Assembly (NCBI GenBank): GCA_903822975.1
Contig: CAIJRD010000002.1
Coordinates: 62,001 to 126,000 of the forward strand
Source: an uncultured Sinobacteraceae bacterium
GTDB lineage: Bacteria > Pseudomonadota > Gammaproteobacteria > Nevskiales > Nevskiaceae
Length of the DNA stretch: 64,000 bases
Reading direction: 5' to 3'
Part shown: positions 44,916 through 54,865 of the stretch, piece by piece
Layout: each line of letters begins with the position of its first letter
Position numbering within the stretch: position 1 is the stretch's first letter
Position numbers and translations under genes: made by a program
Notes under the pieces: generated by a model
The model's input: the letters and a program-made list of their open reading frames with translations, nothing else
What the model was told of the DNA's origin: nothing
The model's database searches: none

Positions 44916-45137
44916 CGCCGGACTCCGTGCGTTGAGAGTGAATGCCGCCGATTGTACGTTGCCGCTCCCGTGCGCCCGTATTGGGTGATGCGGCTCACAG
45001 CGTCACAGGTGCAAACCCTGAGCCGGCTTGCCGAACCGGCGTTGCCTGGGCGAGGATCGGCCGTAAGCTTACGACCGATGTCGCGTGGGCCGCTCACACC
45101 AGACGTTTTCAGTAGCACCTGCTCAGGAGAGTCTGCA

Positions 45138-45413
45138 ATGCCGCAATTCGTGATCGAAAGAGAAATCCCCGGCGCCGGCAAGATGACGCCGGATGAACTG
45201 CGGGGCGCCGCGCAGCATTCGAACGGTGTGATCGCCAAGCTGGGTCCGAAGATCGAGTGGGTGCACAGCTACGTCGCCGGCGACAAGATTTACTGCATCT
45301 ACAACGCGCCGAGCGAGGACCTGATCCGCGCACACGCCGACCAGTCCGGCTTTCCGGCCAACAAGATCACGCCGGTGGCGGCGGTAATCGACCCGAGTAC
45401 GGCCAAGGGCTGA
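45138..45413 (+). CDS. DUF4242 domain-containing protein
   Basis: A 91-residue small protein with 'MPQFVIEREIPGAGKMTPDE' and 'WVHSYVAGDKIYCIYNAPSE', the DUF4242 core. It is a ferredoxin-like fold related to a nickel-binding Streptomyces protein; function is unknown. AGGAG lies upstream. It is divergent from the RND gene. Confidence 0.88.
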   Translation: MPQFVIEREIPGAGKMTPDELRGAAQHSNGVIAKLGPKIEWVHSYVAGDKIYCIYNAPSEDLIRAHADQSGFPANKITPVAAVIDPSTAKG

Positions 45414-45499
45414 GTTCGGTATTGCGCGGGCGGGTCGAGCGCGCTGGCAGCGCCCGGACGGCCGCGCGGACGCGCCGAAGGTTGCGACGACTAACGCCG

Positions 45500-45521
45500 A
45501 CGTCGCGTACGCGCGCGACGT
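45500..45521. terminator. Hairpin between convergent DUF4242 and TetR genes
   Basis: ACGTCGCG (45500-45507) pairs perfectly with 45514-45521 around TACGCG. No T tract. Its place between two convergent genes suits a shared transcript end. Confidence 0.35.
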
Positions 45522-45614
45522 TGATGCGCAGCGCGAGGCTTGCGCGAAGCAATCTGCGCCCGACGTTCGAGCTGGGTCGCTAGCGTCGGGCGGGCCAGCG
45601 CGGCGGTGGATGAG

Positions 45615-46241
45615 CTAAAGCTGCGGTGGCAAGCCGGCTTTGGCGTAGGCACGGAACAGCGTGCGCGCCAGCACGTCGAGGATCTGGTGGACTTCCTCAT
45701 GCGATTGGTAGCGCAGCGGCAGAATCACCACCGCCTCGACCAGCGCGATGATCGCGCGCGAGAAGTCTTCCAGATCGCCATGTAAATCGAAGTGGCCTTG
45801 ATCGACGCCGCGCTGCAGCGTTGCTTCGACGATCGCCTTCGACGCCAGCTCGAAGGCGCGCTGCGCCTCGGCCAGTTCGGCGGTTTCCGGCGTGGCCGGC
45901 AGCAGCCAGAAGCCGGCGATGCCGTTGCGGATGCTCGGCACTTCCACCAGACGTTCGACGCCGCGAAACAGTCCGATAATTCCCAGCCGCGCATCGGCCT
46001 GCTGAGTCATCGGCTGGAACACGTACTCGTCGAAGATCGCGTGCAGTCGCTTCAGGCAGTCGAGGAACAGCGCTTCCTTGCCTGAGTAGTGCCAATACAG
46101 CGCGCCCTTGCTGAGATTGGCGGACTTGGCGATGTCGCCGATCGAAACGCCGTCATAGCCGTAGCGGCCGAACAGATCGAACGCGCGTTCCTGCAGCGCC
46201 TTCAGCGTGTCGAATTGTTGATGTGCGGGTTTGCGCGGCAT
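45615..46241 (-). CDS. TetR/AcrR family transcriptional regulator
   Basis: A 208-residue repressor. The N-terminal helix-turn-helix is 'FDLFGRYGYDGVSIGDIAKS' plus 'NLSKGALYWHYSGKEAL', and the rest is a helical ligand-binding domain. It is divergent from the PaiB-type gene with 81 bases between, so it may regulate that gene or itself; ligand unknown. Confidence 0.92.
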   Translation of the reverse strand: MPRKPAHQQFDTLKALQERAFDLFGRYGYDGVSIGDIAKSANLSKGALYWHYSGKEALFLDCLKRLHAIFDEYVFQPMTQQADARLGIIGLFRGVERLVEVPSIRNGIAGFWLLPATPETAELAEAQRAFELASKAIVEATLQRGVDQGHFDLHGDLEDFSRAIIALVEAVVILPLRYQSHEEVHQILDVLARTLFRAYAKAGLPPQL

Positions 46242-46322
46242 GCCGGGATGCGAAAATGTCTGCGACCAGTGATGTAATCGAATTCCGTACTTGGACTATT
46301 CAAACCCGGGAGCACTGCCGAG

Positions 46323-46943
46323 ATGTACGCGCCTGCCAACAATCGGGTCGATGACCCTGCGCAGCAGCTTGCGTTCATGCGCGAGTATAACTTTGCTGCC
46401 CTGGTCAGCCGCAGTGGTGCATCCGGGCTCAGCGCAAGCCATCTGCCGTTCGTGGTCGATGCAGACGAACGTGGCCTGCTGCTGCAGGCACACCTGGCGC
46501 GTGAAAATCCGCAGTGCGATGAGTTGGCTCAGGCACACGAACTGGCGCACGAGGTGTTGGTGATCTTCAGCGGTCCACATGCCTACATCTCGCCGACGCA
46601 CTATGAACGTCATCCCAGTGTGCCAACCTGGAACTACCTGGCCTTGCATGCGCATGGCACGATCCGGCGGGTCGAATCGGAAGCGGCGCGGATGGCTTCG
46701 CTCGAACGGCTGGTGGCGGTCCACGATCCAGCGTTCTCGCCGACGCTTGTCGCATTGCCGTCGGACTACCGCGACCGCATGTTGGCGCATATCGTCGCGA
46801 TCGAGATCCGGGTAAGCCGCATCGAGGCGCGCTTCAAGCTGAGCCAGGATCGCTCGCCGACGGAACGCGCGCGCATTGTTACCGCGCTCGAGGTGGGCGA
46901 TGCCGCTGCGCAAGCGCTTGCCGCAAAGATGCGCGCGGGCTGA
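46323..46943 (+). CDS. FMN-binding negative transcriptional regulator (PaiB family)
   Basis: A 206-residue split-barrel flavoprotein of the PaiB family. 'MYAPANNRVDDP', 'FSGPHAYISPTHYERHPSVP' and 'TWNYLALHAHG' are the family blocks that bind FMN. PaiB of Bacillus was linked to protease repression; the role here is unknown and a regulator function is not shown by sequence. GGGAG precedes the ATG. Confidence 0.9.
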   Translation: MYAPANNRVDDPAQQLAFMREYNFAALVSRSGASGLSASHLPFVVDADERGLLLQAHLARENPQCDELAQAHELAHEVLVIFSGPHAYISPTHYERHPSVPTWNYLALHAHGTIRRVESEAARMASLERLVAVHDPAFSPTLVALPSDYRDRMLAHIVAIEIRVSRIEARFKLSQDRSPTERARIVTALEVGDAAAQALAAKMRAG

Positions 46944-47143
46944 TTGCAGGGTCGATCGATGCGGCCGATCGCGGTCGACTGAGGCGAGCCGCACCCGCGG
47001 CGACTATCGAGATCGGCGCCGGTCCAGTACGCTGGCGATCCTTTCGCGCCCGCGCCACACCCGCGCTGTACTGCGCTACGCGATCCTTGAATAATTCACG
47101 CCGCAGGCCCATATCGCGCTGCGAATCCCGTTGGAGTGGTTTG

Positions 47144-47533
47144 ATGCCTTTTTACGAATACGTCTGCACGGCCTGCGGTGAACCGACCGAAGTGCTGCAG
47201 CGACTGTCGGATCCGCCGGAAACGGAATGTCCGCATTGTCATCAGCAGTCCCTGATCAAACAGGTTTCCGCGGCGGGCTTCCGCCTCAAGGGCGGTGGCT
47301 GGTACGAAACCGACTTCAAGTCGGGCAACAAGCGCAACCTCGAAGGCGACAGTGCCGTGGCACCGCCGGCGGCGGTGAAGGGCGAGTCGAAGTCGGAAGG
47401 CGCCGCGGACGCGAAGCCGGCGAGCGAGACGGCCGCGCCGAAGGCCGACGCCAAGCCGGCGCCCGCCAAGAGTGACGCAGCCACGCCGGCGCCGGCTGCG
47501 CCGAAAGCTTCGGACAGCAAGTCGCCTGCATGA
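47144..47533 (+). CDS. FmdB family zinc ribbon protein
   Basis: A 129-residue protein. The N-terminal zinc ribbon has YEYVCTACGEPTEVLQ and ECPHCHQQSLIKQVSAAGFR, the FmdB signature, followed by a Lys/Ala/Pro-rich disordered tail (APKADAKPAPAKSD). GGAG lies nine bases before the ATG. Its stop overlaps the next gene by ATGA. FmdB proteins have a proposed regulatory role, but the molecular function is unclear. Confidence 0.92.
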   Translation: MPFYEYVCTACGEPTEVLQRLSDPPETECPHCHQQSLIKQVSAAGFRLKGGGWYETDFKSGNKRNLEGDSAVAPPAAVKGESKSEGAADAKPASETAAPKADAKPAPAKSDAATPAPAAPKASDSKSPA

Positions 47534-48159
47534 TCCGGCGCTGGTTCCTTGCCGGCCTGCTGGTCTGGATCCCGCTGGGTGGCACGCTGCTCGTCATCCG
47601 CTTCCTGCTCGGGCTGCTCGATACCAGTTTGCTGTTGATTCCGCCGTCCTTGCGCCCGGACATTCCGGGCCTCGGCGCGCTGCTGAGTGTCGCCCTGGTG
47701 CTGGGCACCGGCGCGCTGGCGGCCAATTTCCTCGGCAGCAAGCTGCTCGACTGGATCGAATATCCGTTCGACCATATTCCCTTGGTGCGCTCGTTCTACG
47801 GCGGCATGAAGAAGCTGGCCGAGAGCCTGTTTTCGGAGAAGGGCACTTCGTTCCGCAAGGTCGTCCTGATCGAATGGCCGCGCGCGGGGCAATGGTCGAT
47901 CGGCTTCCAGGCCGGCGAGCCGCTGCGGCAGGTCGCCGACATTGCCGGCGAGGACATGATCACCGTGTTCGTGCCGACCACGCCGAACCCGACCTCCGGT
48001 TTTCTGATGACGGTGCCGCTGCGCTCGGCCAGGCTGCTCGATTTGAGCGTCGAAGAGGGCATGCGTTACGTCATCTCGCTGGGCGTGGTGCCGCCGAATC
48101 CGGACGCGCGCCCGTCGATGCGGCCGGCGTCGGCCGCCCCGCCGCTGTCGGCTGAATAA
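47530..48159 (+). CDS. DUF502 domain-containing membrane protein
   Basis: A 209-residue protein with two N-terminal membrane segments (LAGLLVWIPLGGTLLVIRF and a second after the loop) and the DUF502 core ('IPLVRSFYGGMKKL', 'FVPTTPNPTSGFLMTVP', 'EGMRYVISLGVVPP'). Function unknown. ATGA overlap with the FmdB gene indicates coupled translation, in the conserved fmdB-DUF502-aspS order. Confidence 0.92.
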   Translation: MIRRWFLAGLLVWIPLGGTLLVIRFLLGLLDTSLLLIPPSLRPDIPGLGALLSVALVLGTGALAANFLGSKLLDWIEYPFDHIPLVRSFYGGMKKLAESLFSEKGTSFRKVVLIEWPRAGQWSIGFQAGEPLRQVADIAGEDMITVFVPTTPNPTSGFLMTVPLRSARLLDLSVEEGMRYVISLGVVPPNPDARPSMRPASAAPPLSAE

Positions 48160-48189
48160 AGCTTTACCAAAACCTTTACCAAACACCGC

Positions 48190-48220
48190 TTGCACGCCAC
48201 TTGCCGCGCACGGCTACAAT
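48190..48220 (+). promoter_or_regulatory. Probable aspS promoter
   Basis: TACAAT at 48215-48220 is a good -10. TTGCAC (48190-48195) is a possible -35 with a long 19-base spacer. Transcription would start near 48227. Confidence 0.4.
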
Positions 48221-48269
48221 TCGCGTTTAGCGATTTCCGCTGGCTTGGTTACTTAGTCCCAACTTCCTG

Positions 48270-50120
48270 ATGATGCGTTCTCATTATTGCGGCTCGGTCA
48301 CCGAGACCTCGACCGGGCAAACCGTTCGCGTCTGTGGCTGGGTCCAGCGTCGCCGCGATCACGGCGGTGTCATTTTCATCGATCTGCGCGACCGCGAAGG
48401 CGTGCTGCAGGTGGTGTTCGATCCGGACCAGCCGGAGATGTTCAAGCAGGCCGAGCGTCTGCGCAGCGAATACGTCGTACAGATCAGCGGTCGCGTGCGT
48501 CCGCGGCCGGACGGCACCGTCAACAGCAACCTGGCGACCGGCAAGATCGAAGTGCTGGCCGAATCGCTGGACGTGCTGAACCGTTCCGAACCGCCGCCGT
48601 TCACGCTGGATGACGATGCCGTCGGCGAAGAAACGCGTCTGAAATACCGCTATCTGGATCTGCGCCGGCCGCTGATGCAGAAGAACCTGAAGCTGCGGCA
48701 CGACGTCATCCGCCGCATCCGCACGACGATGGACGCGCTCGGCTTCATCGACGTCGAAACGCCGATCCTGACGCGCGCAACGCCCGAGGGTGCGCGTGAT
48801 TATCTGGTGCCGAGCCGCACGCACGCCGGACATTTCTTTGCGCTGCCGCAATCGCCGCAGTTGTTCAAGCAGCTGCTGATGGTCGGCGGGCTCGATCGCT
48901 ACTACCAGATCGCGCGCTGCTTCCGCGATGAAGACCTGCGCGCCGATCGCCAGCCGGAATTCACCCAGCTCGACGTCGAGACCTCGTTCCTCAGCATGGA
49001 AGAGATCATGGCCTTGATCGAAACCATGTTCGTCGACCTGTTCCAGGCCGTGATGAACGTCGATCTGGTGGCAGACATCGGCAAGCTGCCGCACATGAGC
49101 TACGCCGAGGCGATGATGCGTTACGGCTCCGACAAGCCGGACCTGCGCAACACGCTGGAACTGGTCGAGATCAAGGATCTGGTCGCCGACAGCAGCTTCA
49201 AAGTGTTCGCCAACCCGGCGAATGATCCGAAGTGCCGCGTGGCCGCACTTCGTGTGCCCGGCGGCAAGGAAAAACTGTCGCGCGGCCAGATCGACAGCTT
49301 CACCGAATTCGTCAAACAGTATGGTGCCCGCGGGCTCGCGTACATCATCGTCAACGAAGCCGCCAAGGGTCGCGAGGGCTTGCAGTCGCCGATCGTCAAG
49401 AACCTCTCGGACGCCGCACTCAGCGGCATCCTGGCGCGCACTGGCGCGGTCGATGGCGACGTGATTTTCTTCGGCGCCGACAAGTTCAAGGTGGTGTGCG
49501 ATGCGCTCGGCGCGCTGCGCATCAAGCTCGGCGCCGAGCTCGGCTTCACCGCCGCCGGCTGGCGCGCGCTGTGGGTGATCGATTGGCCGATGTTCGAGCG
49601 CGATGACGAAGCCAACGACGGCGCCGGCCGCTGGGTGGCGCTGCATCATCCGTTCACCGCACCCAAGGCCCAGAATGGACCGCACGATGCCGCAGCACTC
49701 GAAGCCGACCCGGGTGGCGTGCTGTCGCAAGGCTACGATCTGGTGCTGAACGGCGTCGAAGTGGGCGGTGGCTCGGTGCGTATTCACCGCGCCGAGATTC
49801 AGCAGGCTGTATTCCGTTTGCTCGGCATCAGCGATGCGGAAGCGCAGGAGAAGTTCGGCTTTCTGCTGGAAGCGCTGCGCTTCGGCGCGCCACCGCACGG
49901 CGGTATCGCGCTCGGCCTCGATCGCCTGGTGATGTTGATGTCCGGCAGTGCTTCGATCCGCGAAGTAATCGCATTCCCGAAAACCCAGACCGCGCACGAT
50001 CCGCTGACGGACGCGCCTGGTCTGGTCGACGCCCGCCAATTGCGCGAGCTTTCCATCCGCAGCACCGTCGCCCCCGCGACGAGCGCTGCGCCGACTCCTG
50101 CGGTGACTGCTTCCCCATGA
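48270..50120 (+). CDS. aspS: Aspartate--tRNA ligase
   Basis: A 616-residue class II aspartyl-tRNA synthetase. N-terminal OB-fold anticodon domain ('[20 protein letters not shown]'), class II motif 2 with '[19 protein letters not shown]', the bacterial GAD insert around the middle, and motif 3 '[15 protein letters not shown]'. It is slightly longer than E. coli AspRS because of a Pro/Ala/Thr-rich C-terminal tail. Two ATG codons are tandem at 48270 and 48273. Its stop overlaps the next gene. Whether it charges only Asp or also Asn tRNA is not settled here. Confidence 0.96.
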   Translation: MMRSHYCGSVTETSTGQTVRVCGWVQRRRDHGGVIFIDLRDREGVLQVVFDPDQPEMFKQAERLRSEYVVQISGRVRPRPDGTVNSNLATGKIEVLAESLDVLNRSEPPPFTLDDDAVGEETRLKYRYLDLRRPLMQKNLKLRHDVIRRIRTTMDALGFIDVETPILTRATPEGARDYLVPSRTHAGHFFALPQSPQLFKQLLMVGGLDRYYQIARCFRDEDLRADRQPEFTQLDVETSFLSMEEIMALIETMFVDLFQAVMNVDLVADIGKLPHMSYAEAMMRYGSDKPDLRNTLELVEIKDLVADSSFKVFANPANDPKCRVAALRVPGGKEKLSRGQIDSFTEFVKQYGARGLAYIIVNEAAKGREGLQSPIVKNLSDAALSGILARTGAVDGDVIFFGADKFKVVCDALGALRIKLGAELGFTAAGWRALWVIDWPMFERDDEANDGAGRWVALHHPFTAPKAQNGPHDAAALEADPGGVLSQGYDLVLNGVEVGGGSVRIHRAEIQQAVFRLLGISDAEAQEKFGFLLEALRFGAPPHGGIALGLDRLVMLMSGSASIREVIAFPKTQTAHDPLTDAPGLVDARQLRELSIRSTVAPATSAAPTPAVTASP

Positions 50121-51634
50121 TGAATTTCGCTCGACAGAATCCACCGTCACGAGGTTTCGGCCGCAAGCTGCTCGCCGCGCTCGGCGCCGCCGTGTTGCCG
50201 CTCGCAATCGCTGCCTGCGGCGGCGGCAATGGCGTGGTCGGCAAAGGCAACGGCCCCGATCACCTGGTCGTCACCTCGAATCTGGCCGCCGCCGGCGCCA
50301 GCTATTTCCAGATGTACGAGTGTTTCCGCGCAAAAGTGCAGGCAATTCTGTACTTCAAGGATGGCAGCGCCGGCGACTACACCTCGCGCGTGATCTGGTC
50401 GAGTTCAAGCCCTGGAACGGTCACGGTCAGCAACGGCGATCAGCCGATTCCCAATTCGAGCCCAGCCCAGTTCTATGCAAATGGCGTCGTCACACCGGTC
50501 GGCGGCGGAACCGCGGTCATTACCGCGAATTACTTCGGCCTGACCGCGTCGATCGGCGTCAGTGTCGGCACGCCGCAGTCGCTGACCGTCAAGCGCATCA
50601 TCCAGGGCAACACGGTTCTGCCGCCGGCCTTGCCGTCGAATCAGGTACAGACCACCGGCAACTCGCTGACCAGCACCGGATTTTCGATGGGTGTGAATAC
50701 CACGGAAACCCTCACCGTGGTCGCACAGCTCGACGGCCAGGAGCAAAACGTTGCTTCGGCAGGTATTGACTGGCATTTCCAGGTGCCGAACGACGGCGAA
50801 GCGACCATCAATTCGAATACCGGGGTGATTACCGCGATTACGGCTGGTGCGCCGCTGATTGCCGTGGTCGGCTTCGATTCCTGCACCTATACCGCCAGTA
50901 CGCAGGTGACGGTGGCGAATATCACGTCGATTTCGATGACGCCGGAATTTGCCGGTGATCCGACCGCCGTGCCGCCGGTGCCGCAGCCGCAGCTGGTGGT
51001 CGGCAATACCGAGAAAGTCAACGTTTACGCCCAGCTCGATAACGGCGCCACGCAGGACATCAGCACCCAGGCGCAGCTCGCATCGAGCGACAACACGGTC
51101 GTCCTGTTCGGCGTCACTGGCGCATCGAATATCGCCAGTGCCTTGATCGAGGGCGGGCCGGTGAACATTTCGGCCAGCTTTACCCAGGGCGGTTCACAGC
51201 AGCTGATTGCCAGCAACTTGCAGATCGGCACCGTGCTGGCGTCGCTGGAGGCGATCCGCATCACCTCGCTGCCACGGCCGCCGAATAATTTGGTCACGCC
51301 GACGCTTGCCGATACGGTGCCGCCGGATTGCTCAACGGCGACCGCCGCCGAATACGTCAATCCGCCAACGGCAGTTGTCTTCACCACCAGCACGATTCCG
51401 CTGCAGTTCTGCGTGCAGGGCGTATACGCGAACGGCACGATTCAGCAGGACATTACCCGTCAGATCACCTGGACCTTGAGCGATCCGCTGGCTGCGATTG
51501 CCGGGTCAAGCAAGCCGCAGACCGCCGGCCAGGCGCTGGCCGCATCGACCACGGAAGGCACGATTCAGGTGACGGCGACACCGCCAAGCCAGACGGTGGG
51601 TCCGCTGATGGTGCCCCTGACGATCAGCGACTGA
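50117..51634 (+). CDS. Putative lipoprotein with bacterial Ig-like domains
   Basis: A 505-residue protein with a lipoprotein signal ([11 protein letters not shown], Cys near residue 34) and repeated beta-rich segments ending in short Thr/Val strands ('[18 protein letters not shown]', '[17 protein letters not shown]'), typical of Big_2 Ig-like domains. Probably anchored in the outer membrane; possible adhesion or envelope role, not deducible. It starts inside the aspS stop (ATGA overlap), an odd pairing for an envelope protein. Confidence 0.78.
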   Translation: MMNFARQNPPSRGFGRKLLAALGAAVLPLAIAACGGGNGVVGKGNGPDHLVVTSNLAAAGASYFQMYECFRAKVQAILYFKDGSAGDYTSRVIWSSSSPGTVTVSNGDQPIPNSSPAQFYANGVVTPVGGGTAVITANYFGLTASIGVSVGTPQSLTVKRIIQGNTVLPPALPSNQVQTTGNSLTSTGFSMGVNTTETLTVVAQLDGQEQNVASAGIDWHFQVPNDGEATINSNTGVITAITAGAPLIAVVGFDSCTYTASTQVTVANITSISMTPEFAGDPTAVPPVPQPQLVVGNTEKVNVYAQLDNGATQDISTQAQLASSDNTVVLFGVTGASNIASALIEGGPVNISASFTQGGSQQLIASNLQIGTVLASLEAIRITSLPRPPNNLVTPTLADTVPPDCSTATAAEYVNPPTAVVFTTSTIPLQFCVQGVYANGTIQQDITRQITWTLSDPLAAIAGSSKPQTAGQALAASTTEGTIQVTATPPSQTVGPLMVPLTISD

Positions 51635-51649
51635 TTGTTCGCGCAGGCC

Positions 51650-51686
51650 TGATCCGCCGTTACCGCATGCCGGTGGCGGCGGATCA
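51650..51686. promoter_or_regulatory. Large inverted repeat upstream of nadA -10
   Basis: TGATCCGCCG (51650-51659) pairs with 51677-51686; inner wobble pairs and ACCG/CGGT extend it to about 16 pairs around CATGC. It begins 16 bases after the lipoprotein stop and ends two bases before a TAAAAT, so it may be a transcript end or an operator. Confidence 0.5.
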
Positions 51687-51688
51687 GC

Positions 51689-51713
51689 TAAAATAAGCAG
51701 CTTGTCGCTGCTT
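51689..51713 (+). promoter_or_regulatory. nadA -10 element and overlapping inverted repeat
   Basis: TAAAAT (51689-51694) is a good -10. Immediately after it AAGCAGC (51695-51701) pairs perfectly with GCTGCTT (51707-51713) around TTGTC, overlapping the expected start site. No good -35 is seen. Confidence 0.45.
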
Positions 51714-51733
51714 TCGCGCCACCGAGGTTCGCC

Positions 51734-52831
51734 ATGGCCGCCGCTCTCAAAATCGATCGATTCAATCTGTTGCCGGACGAGGACTGCGACGCCCGCATCG
51801 TCGCCGCCAAGCGCATCCTCGGTAAGCGGCTCGCCATCCTGGGTCATCACTACCAGCGCGACGAAGTCTTCAAGCACGCGGACTATTCCGGCGATTCGCT
51901 GAAGCTGTCGCAGATGGCGGCCAATTCCGAGGCCGAACACATCGTGTTCTGTGGCGTTCACTTCATGGCCGAAGTTGCCGATATCCTCACCTTCGGCACC
52001 CGTAACGTGATCCTGCCGGACCTCGCCGCCGGTTGCTCGATGGCCGACATGGCGAACCTGGTCAAGGTGCGCAAGGCCTGGAGCGAACTCAGCGAGATCC
52101 TTGATCCCGATCAGAGCGTCACGCCGGTCACGTACATCAATTCAGCGGCCGATCTGAAGGCGTTCTGCGGCAGTCACGGCGGCATCGTCTGCACCAGTTC
52201 CAACGCACGCGGCGTGCTCGAATGGTCGTTCTCGCGGCGTGAGAAAGTCTTGTTCTTCCCGGATCAGCACCTCGGCCGCAACACCGGTCACCGCATGGGC
52301 ATTCCGCTCGACGAAATGGTGCTGTGGGATTTCATGAAGCCGATGGGCGGCCTGACGCCGGAGCAGATTCGCAAAGCCAAGATCATTTTGTGGAAAGGCT
52401 TCTGCTCGGTGCACCAGATGTTCCATCCGAATCACATTGCCAAGTTCCGCAAAGACGTGCCGAACGGCAAGGTGATTTCGCATCCGGAAAACGACTTCGA
52501 AGTCTGCGAGAACTCCGACTTCGTCGGCTCCACCGAATACATCCTGCGCACCGTGCGCGCATCTGAAACCGGCACGCATTGGCTGGTCGGTACCGAGCTG
52601 AATCTGGTCAACCGTCTGCGCGACGAGATGAAGCCGAAAGGCGTGACGGTGCAGTTCATGTCGCCGATGGTCTGCATGTGCTCGACCATGTTCCGCACCG
52701 ATCCGCAGCATCTGGCCTGGACGCTCGACAACCTCGTCGCCGGCCAGGTGGTCAACCGCATCCAGGTGCCGAAAGAAATCGCCGATCCGGCGCGCGCGGC
52801 GCTCGATCTGATGTTGGAGGTTGTCGACTGA
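51734..52831 (+). CDS. nadA: Quinolinate synthase NadA
   Basis: A 365-residue [4Fe-4S] enzyme condensing iminoaspartate with dihydroxyacetone phosphate to quinolinate for NAD synthesis. Marks: 'LAILGHHYQRDEVFKHADYS', Cys101 (AGCSMADM), Cys153 (GGIVCTSSNAR) and Cys314 in SPMVCMCSTMF as cluster ligands. GAGG precedes the ATG. No nadB or nadC is adjacent. The upstream inverted repeats suggest regulation of NAD synthesis, by inference. Confidence 0.95.
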   Translation: MAAALKIDRFNLLPDEDCDARIVAAKRILGKRLAILGHHYQRDEVFKHADYSGDSLKLSQMAANSEAEHIVFCGVHFMAEVADILTFGTRNVILPDLAAGCSMADMANLVKVRKAWSELSEILDPDQSVTPVTYINSAADLKAFCGSHGGIVCTSSNARGVLEWSFSRREKVLFFPDQHLGRNTGHRMGIPLDEMVLWDFMKPMGGLTPEQIRKAKIILWKGFCSVHQMFHPNHIAKFRKDVPNGKVISHPENDFEVCENSDFVGSTEYILRTVRASETGTHWLVGTELNLVNRLRDEMKPKGVTVQFMSPMVCMCSTMFRTDPQHLAWTLDNLVAGQVVNRIQVPKEIADPARAALDLMLEVVD

Positions 52832-52936
52832 ATTACCCGCGACGGCCGTAAGTCGAGGTCGTCGCAACGGGCGGGTCCGCTGGCCGCTAGCGAGCCGCCG
52901 GGCGTCGCACAAGAATTTCTGGAGAGCATTGCAATC

Positions 52937-54223
52937 ATGTGGACCCAAGCAAAATCACTGGCCCAGGCCGATCCTGAACTGTTTCGCGCGATCGAAGCCG
53001 AACGCGGTCGTCAGGAAGCGCATATCGAACTGATCGCTTCGGAGAACTACTGCAGTCCGGCGGTGATGGAAGCGCAGGGTTCCGAGCTGACCAACAAGTA
53101 CGCCGAAGGGTATCCGGGCAAGCGCTATTACGGCGGCTGCGAATTCGTCGATGTCGCGGAGACGCTGGCGATCGAACGCGTCAAGCAGGTGTTCGACTGC
53201 GACTATGCCAATGTGCAGCCGCATTCCGGCGCACAGGCCAATGCCGCGGTATTCATGGCGCTGGTGTCGCCGGGCGACACCATCATGGGTATGAGCCTCG
53301 CGCATGGTGGCCATTTGACGCACGGCCATCCGGCCAACTTCTCCGGCAAGCACTACAAGGTCGTGTCCTACGGTCTCGATCCGGAAACCGGATTGATCAA
53401 CTACGACGAGATGGAACGCGTCGCCATCGCGGAAAAGCCGAAGCTGCTGATCGGCGGTTTCTCGGCCTATTCACGCATCAAGGACTGGGCGCGCATGCGC
53501 GCGATCGCCGACAAGGTCGGTGCCTACCTGTGGGTCGACATGGCGCATATCGCCGGACTGGTCGCCGCCGGCATCTATCCCAGTCCGCTGCCGCACGCCC
53601 ACGTCGTCACCAGCACCACGCACAAGACGCTGCGCGGTCCACGCGGCGGCATCATCCTCAGCAAGGGCCAGTCGGAAGACTTCAACAAGAAGTTCAATTC
53701 CGCCGTGTTTCCGGGCATCCAGGGCGGTCCGCTGATGCATGTGATCGCAGCGAAGGCGGTGGCGTTCAAGGAAGCGCTGGCGCCGGAGTTCAAGGAGTAC
53801 CAGAAGCAGGTGGTGGTCAACGCCCGCGCGATGGCGAAAGTGTTTCTGGACCGCGGCTACAAAGTGGTGTCGGGCGGTACCGACGATCATCTGTTCCTGC
53901 TCGATCTGGTCGCCAAGAACGTCACCGGCAAGGATGCGGAAGCCGCACTCGGCGCGGCGCATATCACCGTCAACAAGAACGCCGTTCCAAACGATCCGCG
54001 CTCCGCGTTCGTGACCTCGGGATTGCGTATCGGCAGCCCGGCCAGCACCACGCGCGGATTCGGTGAGCGCGAGATGGCGGATATCGCCGGCTGGATCGCC
54101 GACATCGTCGACGCACAGAGCACCGGCACCGACGTCGAAGCGACGATCGCGCGCGTGCGCGGCCAAGTGTCCGCCTTGTGCGCGCGCTATCCGGTCTACC
54201 AGGCGAGCAAGAAGGCCGCGTGA
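52937..54223 (+). CDS. glyA: Serine hydroxymethyltransferase
   Basis: A 428-residue PLP enzyme converting serine and tetrahydrofolate to glycine and methylene-THF. PLP-Lys230 lies in '[14 protein letters not shown]'. '[20 protein letters not shown]' and '[15 protein letters not shown]' are the N-terminal active-site blocks. GGAGAG upstream. Length and position before nrdR are standard. Confidence 0.97.
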   Translation: MWTQAKSLAQADPELFRAIEAERGRQEAHIELIASENYCSPAVMEAQGSELTNKYAEGYPGKRYYGGCEFVDVAETLAIERVKQVFDCDYANVQPHSGAQANAAVFMALVSPGDTIMGMSLAHGGHLTHGHPANFSGKHYKVVSYGLDPETGLINYDEMERVAIAEKPKLLIGGFSAYSRIKDWARMRAIADKVGAYLWVDMAHIAGLVAAGIYPSPLPHAHVVTSTTHKTLRGPRGGIILSKGQSEDFNKKFNSAVFPGIQGGPLMHVIAAKAVAFKEALAPEFKEYQKQVVVNARAMAKVFLDRGYKVVSGGTDDHLFLLDLVAKNVTGKDAEAALGAAHITVNKNAVPNDPRSAFVTSGLRIGSPASTTRGFGEREMADIAGWIADIVDAQSTGTDVEATIARVRGQVSALCARYPVYQASKKAA

Positions 54224-54319
54224 ACCGATCGCTGTCAGCTGCGCTACTCCTATCGTCAGAACGGAATCTGATCGGCGCTCGCACGCCGTGCGCTGGCGCG
54301 CGGCTCGGCGGCTAAGCCG

Positions 54320-54865
54320 ATGCAATGCCCGTTCTGCAAAGCCGCCAACACGCGCGTGATCGACTCGCGCCTGTACGAGGAAGGCACGCAGGTGAAGCGC
54401 CGCCGCGAATGCGAGCGCTGCGGTAGCCGCTTCAGCAGTTTTGAAAAAGCCCAGCTGACGATGCCGTTCGTGCTCAAGCGCAACGGCATTCCGGAGCCCT
54501 TCGACGAGGACAAGCTGCGTCGCGGCATCGCCAATGCGCTGTACAAGCGCCCGGTGCAGCCCGAAGCGGTCGACCACGCGATCGAGAACGTCATGCGCAA
54601 GCTGCGCGCGACCGGCGAACGCGAGGTTGCTTCGCGCCGCATCGGCGAATGGTTGATGGACGAGCTGCGCGACCTCGACCACGTTGCCTACGTGCGCTTC
54701 GCCTCGATCTATCGCAGCTTCGAGGACGTCAACGCGTTTCGCGAAGAGATCGAGCGCCTCGAAAAACTGCCGAGTGCGGAGCTGCGCCGCAGCCAGATGC
54801 AGTTGATCGTCGGCGAGGAACCCGCACCGGACGTTTCGGCGACGCCGCGCAAACGTGATGACTGA
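54320..54865 (+). CDS. nrdR: Transcriptional repressor NrdR
   Basis: A 181-residue repressor of ribonucleotide reductase genes. The zinc ribbon has Cys3, Cys6, Cys31 and Cys34 (MQCPFC, ECERC); the ATP-cone follows ('MPFVLKRNGIPEPFDEDKL', 'EREVASRRIGEWLMDELRDL'). Its end overlaps the ribD start by eight bases. The C-terminal about 20 residues are an extension. Confidence 0.95.
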   Translation: MQCPFCKAANTRVIDSRLYEEGTQVKRRRECERCGSRFSSFEKAQLTMPFVLKRNGIPEPFDEDKLRRGIANALYKRPVQPEAVDHAIENVMRKLRATGEREVASRRIGEWLMDELRDLDHVAYVRFASIYRSFEDVNAFREEIERLEKLPSAELRRSQMQLIVGEEPAPDVSATPRKRDD

